Source: Dyella subtropica (GTDB lineage: Bacteria > Pseudomonadota > Gammaproteobacteria > Xanthomonadales > Rhodanobacteraceae). Taken from it: a DNA stretch of 64,000 bases. Under the pieces are notes generated by a model. It made no database searches, was not told the origin of the DNA, and saw only the letters and a list, made by a program, of their open reading frames with translations. Location: positions 99,418 to 163,417 of the forward strand of contig NZ_JAPDPD010000013.1 of the NCBI RefSeq assembly GCF_026283965.1. The letters run 5' to 3'. A program made the translations under genes and the position numbers. Of the stretch, positions 1 to 7,876 are shown one piece after another. Numbering within the stretch: the first letter of the stretch is position 1; every line of letters begins with the position of its first letter.

Positions 1-1476
1 GATGACCTCGGCCGTCGAGGAGACGCGGCGACGGTTGATGATCATCATGGCCAACGCGCCCACGGCGGCCAGCGCCATGCCGCCAATCAGGATCGAAAGG
101 ATCTGCGCACTGGTGATGGACGGATACAGCACCGAACCCGTCAGGATGATCGACAGCAGCACCAATACGGCGACCACGGCACCGGTGAATAGATTGGTGA
201 TCCGGGTATTCACCCAGGGGCCAAGCACGGCTTTGTCATTGCAGAGCAGCAGCAGAAAAACCGAAGCGCCGGGCAACAGGATGCCGGCCAGGGTCTGTAC
301 CGCATTGGTGATGAGGCCCAGCGGCGCGTTGGGCAGCAATACCAGCCCGGCGGCGACGGCGATCAACACGGCATAGACGCCGTAGAACGTCTTGGCTTCC
401 TTCGGCTTGCGATGCAGCGAATGACGCAGAGAGAGCACGTCGCCGATTGCATAAGCGGTCGAGAGCGATACGGCGGCGGCGCCGATGATGCTGGCGTCGA
501 TCAGTGCGATGGAGAACAACACCGCTGGTGTCGCACCCACGTATTTCGCCACGCCGGCCGCCACGGCAGCGGCATCGGTGAACTGGCCCATTTCAGGCCG
601 CCCCGCAAACGTTGCGGCGCTGAAACCCATCATCGCCACCGCGCCGATGATCACCAGCACGATGCCGATCACCAGATCGATCTTTTCGTAGGTCATGAAG
701 CGCGGCGTGATGCGCTTGTCGATCACATAGCTTTGTTGGAAGAACAGCTGCCACGGTGCAACGGTGGTGCCGACGATGGCGATGATCAGCAGCATCACCT
801 CGCTCAACGGCGCGCCCTTGGGCATGCCCGGTACGACCAGGTCGTGGGCGAGCTGGCCGACCGGTGGATGCACCATCACCAACACGGGAATCAGCAGCAG
901 ACTGCCCAATACCAACATCAGCGAGAAGCGCTCGAAGCGACGGAAGTTGCCCGTGCTTGCCGCAACAACGATGAGCAGGGCCGATATCGCCACACCCCAA
1001 CCCCGCGATATGCCCAGATGATCGAGACCGAGGCTGATGCCGATGAATTCAGTGACGATGGTAAGAGCGTTGAGGATGAATAGGTCGATGACACTAAAGG
1101 CGCCCCAGAATTTGCCGAATCGTTCGAGGATCAAGCGTGCATGCCCCACACCGGTGACGGTGCCCAATCGCAAGACCATTTCCTGATTCACATAGAGCAC
1201 GGGGATCAGAAGACTTAGCGTCCACAACAGAACCGTCCCGTAGTTCTGGCCGGCCTGCGTATAAGTGCTGAAGGCACCGGCATCGTTGTCGCCGACCATC
1301 ACGATCAGGCCGGGGCCGAGAATCGCGAGCAAAGTGCGAAATCTGGCGCGCCAACTGGTGCGCCTTGCCGTGTCATGGTGTGCGATGGTGCCCAGCGCGC
1401 CCTTGATGTCGCCCACGTGGGCGCTATCGAGCACGGCGGTGTCCTGGTATTCGGTTGTTTCCAGCGTATTGAGCAT
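1..1476 (-). CDS. NRAMP-family divalent metal transporter, 3' end cut by window edge
   Basis: Inner-membrane metal/proton symporter of the NRAMP (SLC11) superfamily, translated by hand from the ATG at 1476-1474; about 492 codons lie in the window and the frame stays open at base 1. After a hydrophilic N-terminus of about 50 residues there are about 11 hydrophobic segments. The first carries GPGLIVMVGDNDAGAF where classical MntH has a DPGN metal site, and the sixth carries TTVAPWQ where MntH has the MPH methionine. These replacements resemble NRAMP-related proteins with non-manganese substrates, so Mn specificity should not be assumed. The gene lies 95 bases downstream of the AdoMetDC-like gene on the same strand and may be co-transcribed with it. 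Family assignment is secure; substrate is not. Confidence 0.85.
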   Translation of the reverse strand, partial: MLNTLETTEYQDTAVLDSAHVGDIKGALGTIAHHDTARRTSWRARFRTLLAILGPGLIVMVGDNDAGAFSTYTQAGQNYGTVLLWTLSLLIPVLYVNQEMVLRLGTVTGVGHARLILERFGKFWGAFSVIDLFILNALTIVTEFIGISLGLDHLGISRGWGVAISALLIVVAASTGNFRRFERFSLMLVLGSLLLIPVLVMVHPPVGQLAHDLVVPGMPKGAPLSEVMLLIIAIVGTTVAPWQLFFQQSYVIDKRITPRFMTYEKIDLVIGIVLVIIGAVAMMGFSAATFAGRPEMGQFTDAAAVAAGVAKYVGATPAVLFSIALIDASIIGAAAVSLSTAYAIGDVLSLRHSLHRKPKEAKTFYGVYAVLIAVAAGLVLLPNAPLGLITNAVQTLAGILLPGASVFLLLLCNDKAVLGPWVNTRITNLFTGAVVAVLVLLSIILTGSVLYPSITSAQILSILIGGMALAAVGALAMMIINRRRVSSTAEVI

Positions 1477-1527
1477 GCAGCACCAAGGGTGGAGGCGATC
1501 GCGAGGATCGCTATGGCGAATCGGAGG

Positions 1528-1550
1528 GCCCTGCCTACAGCAGGCAGGGC
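1528..1550. repeat. Perfect stem-loop between AdoMetDC-like gene and NRAMP gene
   Basis: An 8-bp perfect inverted repeat (GCCCTGCC / GGCAGGGC) with a 7-nt loop lies in the 95-bp gap between the two minus-strand genes. No T-run follows on either strand, so it is more likely an attenuator or mRNA-stability hairpin than a classical terminator. Confidence 0.5.
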
Positions 1551-1571
1551 AAGTCAAAGCGGGCAGCGCGA

Positions 1572-1988
1572 CTAGTGCGACGCGGCGAACACCTGAGTGG
1601 GAGCGATCGGCGCGCGACTCGACGGGTGTTCTCCCATCCCATGCTGCACACGGTGCAACAAGGTTCGTCGCGGCTTGAAGTCATCGCGAAGGCCGTCCAG
1701 CACCTGGAAAGTCTTTGCGATATCGCCGTGGTGATCCCAACCGACATAGAGATCGAGATTCATCGCGCCGCATTCCGGAAACGTGCGCACGATGAGGTGC
1801 ATGTCTTCGGTCATCAGCGCGCCCGCCACACCATCCCGACCGGAGCGAGTGAAGAAGTCGTGGGTAATTTCCACGCGATGGCGCATGACATGCTCCACGC
1901 AGATGGCACGGATGGCGGCGGGCTCGCGCAAGGCCTCGACCGAAGTGCGGCAATCGAACCATTCGCCGAGGAAGTGGATGCTATTCAT
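1572..1988 (-). CDS. AdoMet-decarboxylase-like (SpeD fold) protein lacking catalytic residues
   Basis: 138 aa, the usual length of a bacterial class 1b S-adenosylmethionine decarboxylase proenzyme. The segment from GVAGALM through RTFPECG aligns without gaps with the SpeD core (GVSG... to HTWPEYG). SpeD makes its pyruvoyl cofactor by self-cleavage at Ser63 of the conserved ESH; here residue 63 is Met (EDMH). By the same alignment catalytic His68 is Arg68 and Cys83 is Gly83. The protein therefore cannot self-process by the known route and is unlikely to decarboxylate AdoMet; a regulatory, metal- or nucleotide-binding role is possible but unproven. It is followed on the same strand by the NRAMP-like gene. 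The ATG at 1988 is the first in frame that gives the family-like N-terminus. Confidence 0.75.
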   Translation of the reverse strand: MNSIHFLGEWFDCRTSVEALREPAAIRAICVEHVMRHRVEITHDFFTRSGRDGVAGALMTEDMHLIVRTFPECGAMNLDLYVGWDHHGDIAKTFQVLDGLRDDFKPRRTLLHRVQHGMGEHPSSRAPIAPTQVFAASH

Positions 1989-2170
1989 GGCTGGGTACTC
2001 GTGCAGGATCGCCAGCCGCAGGCGAACGCGCGCGGGCGTCTCTCACAAGCCGTGCATGACTTGCGACGGGAGCACTTGGCGTTCGGTAGAGATGCGGCGT
2101 GGCTGTAGCTAGGAAAAATCAATGCAGCGAGCGGCCCCTGGATGGGCGCGGCTCGCGGTTTCCCCGAGTA

Positions 2171-2389
2171 TCAGCAAGATGGAGGGCGCATGTCGGCGTG
2201 CATGCCCATGCGTTGCATGCGCACAAGATCGGCGAATGGATGGGCGGAAGACGCCATGGACACGCCGCGTAAACCGCGTAGCGATGTCGAACGGCGAGTG
2301 CAGCAGGGACGTACCGCATGCACCGAAGGCATGGCGGGTTTTGCGTGGGCGCGCTGTCGGCGCCCCAACGATGATTGAAAGAGGTTCAT
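2171..2389 (-). CDS. Small Met/His/Cys-containing hypothetical protein
   Basis: 72 aa from the ATG at 2389-2387, chosen because a strong AGGAGG Shine-Dalgarno sits 5 nt upstream. The product is rich in Arg, Met, His and Cys, with paired cysteines near residue 29 and a C-terminal Met/His-rich stretch (MQRMGMHADM). No family is recognised. It lies between the AdoMetDC-like gene (same strand) and the divergent CsoR-type regulator, so a metal-related role is conceivable. Existence as a protein is uncertain; the Shine-Dalgarno is the main support. Confidence 0.35.
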   Translation of the reverse strand: MNLFQSSLGRRQRAHAKPAMPSVHAVRPCCTRRSTSLRGLRGVSMASSAHPFADLVRMQRMGMHADMRPPSC

Positions 2390-2745
2390 GGCCACCTCCT
2401 GTGCGCCGGCGACGGCGCAGGAGGCGGCTGGACTTTCCTAGTCGAGGAAAGCGCCAGCCGACCGGATGCGGTCGCAGACGTCCAAGTTGTTTACAGATAG
2501 CGCCAACATCGAATGCAACGATTCAACATTGGCGCTGCGACTAGGGTAACTGTCCATATCTCGCAGGTTGGTAACGGGGTAAGTGCCTTGAATGGTGCAG
2601 AAGGCGCGGGCAAGGTAACGAGGCGCTGTCACCCTGTCAACGATTTTTCTCAGTCTTTTCTTGGCGCTACAAGACCACCACGCCAGTGCGAAGCAACGCC
2701 TCGCCGCCGGTTGCCGCATCCTACCCCCCAGGATAGGATCGGGCA
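2390..2745. other. 356-bp divergent intergenic region upstream of the CsoR-type gene
   Basis: No convincing gene. It contains the leader of the small minus-strand ORF and, at its right end, a C-tract operator-like site immediately before the regulator start. Base composition is lower in GC than the flanks around 2500-2600, consistent with divergent promoters, but no strong -35/-10 pair was assigned. Confidence 0.5.
2718..2737. promoter_or_regulatory. Candidate CsoR/RcnR-type operator
   Basis: ATCCTACCCCCCAGGATAGG is a run of six C flanked by overlapping inverted repeats (ATCC...GGAT and CCTA...TAGG). G/C-tract pseudopalindromes of this kind are the known targets of CsoR/RcnR/FrmR repressors. 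It ends 8 bp before the start codon of the CsoR-type gene, so autorepression is the simplest reading. Confidence 0.55.
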
Positions 2746-3015
2746 ATGACTACTCATACGTCTCATCCGAGCATCATCAAGCGGCTCAAGCGGGCCGAGG
2801 GCCACCTCAAGAGCATCATCACGATGCTGGAAGAGGATCGCAGTTGCCTGGACATCGCGCAGCAGCTTCAGGCCGTGGAAAGCGCCATCAGCAGCGCCAA
2901 GAAAACCCTCGTACACGACCACATCGATCACTGCCTTGAACATGCACTGCAGAGCAGGAAGCAGAGCAGCAGTGAGAGCATCCGCGAGTTCAAGGCCATC
3001 ACGAAGTATCTCTAA
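2746..3015 (+). CDS. CsoR/RcnR (DUF156) family metal-sensing repressor
   Basis: 89 aa all-helical repressor of the CsoR/RcnR/FrmR family, which is released from DNA when metal (or another effector) binds. Cys34, His59 and Cys63 keep the exact spacing (25 and 4) of the Cu(I) site of M. tuberculosis CsoR (Cys36-His61-Cys65), so copper is a reasonable candidate; extra N-terminal histidines (His4, His7) also occur in RcnR/DmeR-like Ni/Co sensors, so metal identity is open. A C-tract operator-like site lies just upstream. No efflux pump follows; the nearest metal gene is the NRAMP-like transporter on the opposite strand, about 1.3 kb away. Confidence 0.85.
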   Translation: MTTHTSHPSIIKRLKRAEGHLKSIITMLEEDRSCLDIAQQLQAVESAISSAKKTLVHDHIDHCLEHALQSRKQSSSESIREFKAITKYL

Positions 3016-3085
3016 GAGCCTGTTCAAAGTCTTGGAGAAGCTTGATGTGGTTTTTGGCTTCCTCTCCCCGGAGGGGGCCTGATTA

Positions 3086-3285
3086 GCGTCGACTCTCAGC
3101 TACGTGTGCGGTTAGCTCCCTCCCTTGCTTGCGACGCAAAGCTAGTCCCGTGGGACAGGGGAGGGCTGGGGAGGGGTGAGTGCTTGAGAAAGCGTTTCGG
3201 GAGAGGTTTTCGCAAGGGCTCACCCCCTCCCAGCCTCCCCCTGCAAGCAAGGGGAGGGGCAAAACCGCCAGCTGAGACTCGACGC
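3086..3285. repeat. MITE-like dispersed repeat, full copy 1
   Basis: A 200-bp element bounded by 16-bp terminal inverted repeats (left GCGTCGACTCTCAGCT; right end its complement with one mismatch). Inside are two long purine/pyrimidine-rich arms containing GCTTGC and GGGGAGG motifs in inverted orientation, so the whole sequence can fold into a long hairpin. Related copies lie at 6657, 8478, 10569, 29479, 45108 and 45666. It accounts for most of the gene-free stretch 3016-3319. Confidence 0.7.
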
Positions 3286-3319
3286 CAATCAGGTTCGCGC
3301 GAGAGCACGGTCACAAGCA

Positions 3320-3698
3320 CTATGCCTTTCTGTGGACTCGTTGCGCTCGCATCCAATACGTCCGGGTGCGCTCGAGGCTCGGGCCGTCGCCCTCCATCAC
3401 TTTAGGCATATCGCGATCGGCATCACCCGGGATCGAGTTCGAGCCGCGCCACCTTGTAGAACGCGCCGGGGCTATCGAGGTTCTGCCCTTTGGCAGATGG
3501 CAGCGCCATCGCGCGCGCCACATCATTGACTCGCTGTCGAACCAGCAGGTCGCGCCAGGCCACGATCTGCAACACCTTGTAGGCGGGATCGGATTCCATC
3601 AGCGCGGCAAAGGTGGCATCAAGCGGCCGCAGATGCGCAAGCCTACGGTGGTAGGTGTCCTCGTACGAAAGCGGCTCGATGACGTCGAGCGGTGGCAA
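3320..3698 (-). pseudogene. Remnant of P2-type phage baseplate assembly protein J
   Basis: The 91-codon frame 3698-3423 reads like the N-terminus of baseplate protein gpJ (Baseplate_J, PF04865): LPPLDVIEPLSYED, a spacer, ESDPAYKVLQ, then LLVRQRVNDVARAM and NLDSPGAFYKVARL, matching the conserved order in P2-like phages. The frame stops after ELDPG; similarity seems to continue in another frame (DADRDMPKVMEGDG) to a stop near 3320, implying a frameshift. Intact gpJ is about 300 aa, so only the first third remains. The only in-frame start is a weak TTG. No other phage gene is visible nearby. Confidence 0.6.
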
Positions 3699-3726
3699 GC
3701 GGGAAGTTCGACAGCGCTATAACCGG

Positions 3727-3760
3727 GCATGAGGTGGAAAGTCCCGGCATCACCTCATGC
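3727..3760. repeat. 10-bp inverted repeat (operator-like or hairpin)
   Basis: GCATGAGGTG and CACCTCATGC are perfect complements separated by 14 bp. The repeat lies 133 bp upstream of the small gene starting at 3893 and just beyond the phage remnant; function unknown. Confidence 0.4.
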
Positions 3761-3892
3761 CCGCATGTTGCCAATGCGCCCCGTGGCACGGCGGGGAAGC
3801 AACGATGTGGGAGTGCATGGGTGCATCGCCAGTGCACTGCGGTGGTCGCTGCATCTCTTGTTTCGCCCGGCGCCCTGCAATCGGAGGGTCTC

Positions 3893-4249
3893 ATGGAAAC
3901 CGTTGTACTTTCGGGCGAGATCAGAGTCGCCGACGTCGAACTCTTCCTGTTGGCCAACGGAATCGTCGTGCTGGCGACCTCGCGCACCGTGGCAAGGCGG
4001 ATTTTGCATGAAATGCGCGAACGCCTCCCACCCGATGGTGGACTGTGGAGCGAGGAGGACGACGAGGATCTCTGGGGGCTGGAGCATCAGTTCGTCGACG
4101 GCATCCTCGACCGCGGATGGACCCACTTCCTCGTGTACGGCCCAACGTTCTCGCTGCCGATCGGTTACGCCCGGGGCTATGTTCGGCGCGCCATCGAGGC
4201 ATGGCGCGCGAACGGAACGCCGCTGGAGTTTCATCACCAGACCACATGA
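3893..4249 (+). CDS. Hypothetical acidic protein
   Basis: 118 aa. The ATG at 3893 is preferred over longer frames because it has a GGAG Shine-Dalgarno about 6 nt upstream and begins a coherent soluble protein (METVVLSGEIRV). There is no signal peptide or membrane segment. The middle is acidic (WSEEDDEDLW) and the C-terminal half is rich in aromatic residues. No family recognised. It is followed 24 bp later on the same strand by a small membrane-protein gene, so the two may form a short operon. Confidence 0.6.
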   Translation: METVVLSGEIRVADVELFLLANGIVVLATSRTVARRILHEMRERLPPDGGLWSEEDDEDLWGLEHQFVDGILDRGWTHFLVYGPTFSLPIGYARGYVRRAIEAWRANGTPLEFHHQTT

Positions 4250-4273
4250 CCATGGGGAGCCAAGGAGTGACTT

Positions 4274-4477
4274 ATGCATCCCATACATTCAGCAGTGCAT
4301 TCGATCTTCGTGTTCGTCGTGCTCGTACTGGCAGTGGTTCCCATCTGGAAGATCGTTTCCAAGGCGGGATACCACGGCGCGTGGTCTCTCTTGATGTTCG
4401 TGCCGCTGGTCAACCTGATCATGCTGTACGTCTTCGCTTTTAATACATGGCCGATGGAGCGAGGACGCACTCCGTAA
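4274..4477 (+). CDS. Small two-helix membrane protein
   Basis: 67 aa with a good AAGGAG site 7-8 nt before the ATG. Two hydrophobic helices (roughly residues 8-25 and 38-57) are joined by a short polar loop containing KIVSKAGYHGAW. The layout resembles short conserved inner-membrane proteins found beside housekeeping genes, but no named family can be assigned. Probably co-transcribed with the 118-aa gene upstream. A roughly 280-bp gap with no clear gene separates it from kup. Confidence 0.65.
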   Translation: MHPIHSAVHSIFVFVVLVLAVVPIWKIVSKAGYHGAWSLLMFVPLVNLIMLYVFAFNTWPMERGRTP

Positions 4478-4755
4478 CCATCGAAGACGGTGTCGCGAGG
4501 CTATGCGTTGCCGCAACGGACGCATCGAACTTGCGGCACTCCGCTTCCATCCCCTATGCGCGGGCCTTGCTCGCGCCTGCCGGCGTGACTGACGCCCGTG
4601 CCGGCCGACGGCCCGCCGTGATCGGGCCGCCCATGGCTCTGCAAACATCAATGCGTCACGCTTCCCATGCAACCCTTCACACGCCACCCAGGCCACTCGG
4701 ATCATCGGATTCATGAGTGCCCGGCGCCGTACCCACCTCGCATGGAACTCGCTCG

Positions 4756-6657
4756 ATGAGCCAAGCCGTACCGAATGACACCAAGTCCGACCCATCGCGC
4801 GCCATGGGCCGGTCCGGTCTCGCTGCCATGGGGCTGTCCGCCCTGGGTATCGTCTTCGGCGATATCGGCACCAGCCCGCTCTACACGCTCAAGACCGTTC
4901 TCAGCATGACCGGCGGTGCGGCAACGCCCGAGGTCGTGCTGGGCGTGCTCTCGTTGATCGTGTGGACGCTCATCATCGTGACGTCGGTGAAATACGTCGC
5001 CTTTGCAATGAGCATCGACAACGACGGCGAAGGCGGCATTCTCGCGTTGATGTCCTTGCTTGGCATCAAACAGCATCAACGGCCGATCATCGTCGCCGTT
5101 GGACTGTTCGGTGCCGCACTTATTTACGGCGACGGCGCGATCACCCCGGCGATCTCAGTGCTATCCGCACTCGAAGGTCTCAACATCGCCACGCCGGCGG
5201 TGAAGCCCTACATCCTGCCGGCCGCCGTGGCGATCCTCATCGCGCTCTTTGCGGTGCAGGCCCAGGGCACGGCGCGTATCGGCAAGGCCTTTGGGCCGAT
5301 CATGGCGGTCTGGTTTCTGGCGATCGCGGTCCTCGGCATCACGGGTGTGGTGAAGCATCCCGTGGTGCTCAAGGCGCTGAACCCGCTGTACGGCTTTCAC
5401 TATCTGTTCTCGCATGGGTATGCGAGCTTCCTCGTGCTGGGCGGTGTCTTTCTCTGCGTGACCGGTGCGGAGGCGCTGTACGCCGACATGGGGCATTTCG
5501 GTGCGCGCCCGATCCGCATCGCCTGGTCCGCGATTGTGCTTCCCAGCCTGCTCCTCAACTACGCTGGGCAGTCGGCCCTCGTGCTCGATGGCGTACCGAC
5601 CACCGACAACATCTTCTACCGACTCTGCCCGCCGTCCTTGCTCATACCGTTTGTGATCCTGGCCACGATCGCCACGATTATTGCGAGCCAGTCGATCATC
5701 ACGGGTGCGTTCTCCATGACCCGGCAGGCGATTCACCTGCGCTGGCTGCCGCGCTTACAAATCGTGCAGACCTCCGAGGTGGGTTACGGCCAGATCTATA
5801 CGCCTGCGGTGAATTGGCTGCTGATGGTCGTCACCGTGAGCCTCACTCTGTTCTTCGGCAAGTCCGACAACCTGGCCTCGGCCTATGGCATCGCCGTATC
5901 GGGCACGATGCTGCTCACCACCGGCCTGCTGTTTATCGCCATGCGCGATATCTGGGGCTGGAGTTTGTGGGCCAGTGCCGCGGTGGCCGGCGCCTTCCTG
6001 TGCGTGGACGGGAGTTTCTTCCTGGCGAACCTGGTGAAGGTGGCCGAGGGTGGCTACGTCCCACTGCTGCTGGCCGCGTTGGTCTATGGGGTGATGCTGA
6101 TCTGGCGCCGGGGACTGACGGCGGTAGCGCAGCAGCTCAGCGAAAAGGTCGTACCCATCGGCGACTTCATGCAATCGATCAGGTCGCAGAATATCCCCCG
6201 CGTTCCGGGCACTGGCGTGTTCCTCACCCGGACCGAGCGCCAGACGCCACCGGTGATGATCTGGCATGTGAAACATAATCGCGCATTGCACGAGAAGCTT
6301 TTTGTCGTGGGCGTGGTGATTGAATCGGTGCCGTGGCTCAAGGATGCCGAGCGCGTTCGCGTGGTCGAAGTGCAACCCAATTATTGGTGCGCCACGGCGC
6401 GCTTCGGCTTCATGGAAAAGCCCGATATTCCGGCGGCATTGCAACTGGCCTGCCTACAAGACCGTTCACTGATACTCAGCGACCTCGTGTACTACGTAAG
6501 CGAACTCAACATCGTGCAGCGCGATGAGCCGCCACGGATGCCAAAATGGCAGTGGGGACTCTTTGCGACGATGGAGCGCAACTCCGTGCACGTCAGCGAT
6601 TACTTCCGGCTTCCCAATGATGGCGTGGTGCTGATTGGGCGGCGGGTGGCGATTTAG
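4756..6657 (+). CDS. kup: Low-affinity potassium/proton symporter Kup
   Basis: 633 aa from the ATG at 4756 (MSQAVPND); a GTG at 4717 would add 13 residues but gives no family-like sequence. Kup proteins take up K+ across the inner membrane with protons. The N-terminal signature GDIGTSPLYTLK follows a short cytoplasmic tail, 12 hydrophobic segments follow, and the soluble C-terminal domain (about residue 480 onward) contains the family motifs GTGVFLT and NRALHEK. Length matches the usual 620-640 aa. The stop codon abuts a MITE-like repeat that may affect mRNA 3' end formation. Confidence 0.95.
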   Translation: MSQAVPNDTKSDPSRAMGRSGLAAMGLSALGIVFGDIGTSPLYTLKTVLSMTGGAATPEVVLGVLSLIVWTLIIVTSVKYVAFAMSIDNDGEGGILALMSLLGIKQHQRPIIVAVGLFGAALIYGDGAITPAISVLSALEGLNIATPAVKPYILPAAVAILIALFAVQAQGTARIGKAFGPIMAVWFLAIAVLGITGVVKHPVVLKALNPLYGFHYLFSHGYASFLVLGGVFLCVTGAEALYADMGHFGARPIRIAWSAIVLPSLLLNYAGQSALVLDGVPTTDNIFYRLCPPSLLIPFVILATIATIIASQSIITGAFSMTRQAIHLRWLPRLQIVQTSEVGYGQIYTPAVNWLLMVVTVSLTLFFGKSDNLASAYGIAVSGTMLLTTGLLFIAMRDIWGWSLWASAAVAGAFLCVDGSFFLANLVKVAEGGYVPLLLAALVYGVMLIWRRGLTAVAQQLSEKVVPIGDFMQSIRSQNIPRVPGTGVFLTRTERQTPPVMIWHVKHNRALHEKLFVVGVVIESVPWLKDAERVRVVEVQPNYWCATARFGFMEKPDIPAALQLACLQDRSLILSDLVYYVSELNIVQRDEPPRMPKWQWGLFATMERNSVHVSDYFRLPNDGVVLIGRRVAI

Positions 6658-6835
6658 TCGTCGAATCTCAGCTAGCGCGATGTTCCCCTCCCCTTGCTTG
6701 CAGGGGGAGGTCGGGAGGGGGTGAGCCCTTGCGAAAACCTCTCCCGAAACGCTTTCTCAAGTACCCACCCCTCCCCAGCCCTCCCCTGCAAGCAAGGGAG
6801 GGAGCTAACAGCTCGCGTCGCTGAGATTCGATGCC
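6657..6835. repeat. MITE-like dispersed repeat, full copy 2
   Basis: About 179 bp, starting at the last base of the kup stop codon and ending 1 bp before the stop codon of the convergent AraC gene. The termini TCGAATCTCAGC and GCTGAGATTCGA are perfect inverted repeats; internal arms match the copy at 3086-3285 in opposite order. It fills the whole convergent intergenic space and could act as a bidirectional terminator. Confidence 0.7.
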
Positions 6836-6836
6836 G

Positions 6837-7727
6837 TTACCTACTGTCACCCGCATCCGCTCTAGCCCCACGCAACCACTCCCTCGGCGACACACCCACC
6901 TTCTGCGCAAACACGCGCGATAGAGCCGAAGCGCTGGCGTAACCCAAGTCGTTGGCGATCACCTTGAGCGCCGCGCCGTTACGCAGCTTTGACTGCGCAA
7001 TGGTCAACCGCCAGTGCGCCAGGTAATCGCCGGGCGTCTCGCCGACCTGTGCCTTGAACGTGGCCGCGAATGCACTGCGCGACATGCCGGCGTGCTCAGC
7101 CAGGCTTTGCACGCTCCAAGGCGAGCCCGGTTGTTCGTGCATGGCGGTGAGCGCGCGGGCGATGTGAGGATCGGCCAAGCCCATCATGAGTCCAGCCGGT
7201 AGCGCCGCTTCTTCCGGGTGATCGAGCAACCAACGCAGCAACTGCAGCAACAGCACTTCAAAAAGGCGATCCGCCAAGTGACGCTGGCCGCAGCGCACTT
7301 GCTCGGTTTCGGCAAACAGCAAGGCCAGTGTGTGCTGCAGCGCTTCCGCCCGCGCCAGCGGCACCACCACCAAAGGCGGCAGTGCGCGCGCCAGGGGATG
7401 ATGCACGCCACCTTCGAACTCCAGCGTGGCGCAGGTGAAGTCGGCGCCCTCACGCGGCGCGTTGTGAAAGTGATGTGCCAGCGGCCGCGGATAGAACAAC
7501 AAGCTGGGTTCGCGCACCTCGATGCGCTTGGGCGCACCCGAGCCCGCGCGATGCGTCACCGCCATCTCACCGCGACGCATCACATGCAGAAAGCCCAGCC
7601 CCGGCCGCTCCGCAAATCGCGTCACGCCGCACAGCGGGCCCGCATGAAACAAGTGGGAGCGCACCCGAAAGCGCTCGAGCAAGGCCGAGAGCCTATCGAT
7701 ATCCAGGTTCGAGGTTGCGTCGCTCAT
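6837..7727 (-). CDS. AraC-family regulator with cupin sensor domain
   Basis: 296 aa from the ATG at 7727 (MSDATSNL); a longer frame to 7790 reads through the divergent promoter and is not favoured. The N-terminal half (about residues 10-180) looks like the cupin-type AraC ligand-binding domain (Cupin_6, PF12852), with HVMRRGEMAV and LLFYPRPLAHHF. Residues about 195-290 form the double helix-turn-helix, with the typical SMSRSAFAATFK-like and DLGYASASALSRVFAQ helices. It is transcribed away from the AhpD-like gene, which it probably regulates. Confidence 0.85.
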   Translation of the reverse strand: MSDATSNLDIDRLSALLERFRVRSHLFHAGPLCGVTRFAERPGLGFLHVMRRGEMAVTHRAGSGAPKRIEVREPSLLFYPRPLAHHFHNAPREGADFTCATLEFEGGVHHPLARALPPLVVVPLARAEALQHTLALLFAETEQVRCGQRHLADRLFEVLLLQLLRWLLDHPEEAALPAGLMMGLADPHIARALTAMHEQPGSPWSVQSLAEHAGMSRSAFAATFKAQVGETPGDYLAHWRLTIAQSKLRNGAALKVIANDLGYASASALSRVFAQKVGVSPREWLRGARADAGDSR

Positions 7728-7876
7728 TTGGACGATTAGCCATGTTTCTTGGAGATTTCGTAGCCAATAGTATCCGAAGCAAGGCCACACTGTCCGGGTG
7801 CAGAAGCTGGCTTGCCACCTCGGCCGATCGCACGAACCCTCATCGCAACGTACGAACTTTGATCCGGAGAACCACT

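Noticed and set aside
412..1083. Long plus-strand frame (223 codons) rich in His, Asp and Arg
   Set aside because: It is antisense to the NRAMP gene; its composition is that of a shadow frame and it has no ribosome binding site.
3016..3300. CRISPR-like repeat array (recurring CCCCTCCC text)
   Set aside because: The repeats are inverted arms of a single hairpin element, not evenly spaced direct repeats with unique spacers.
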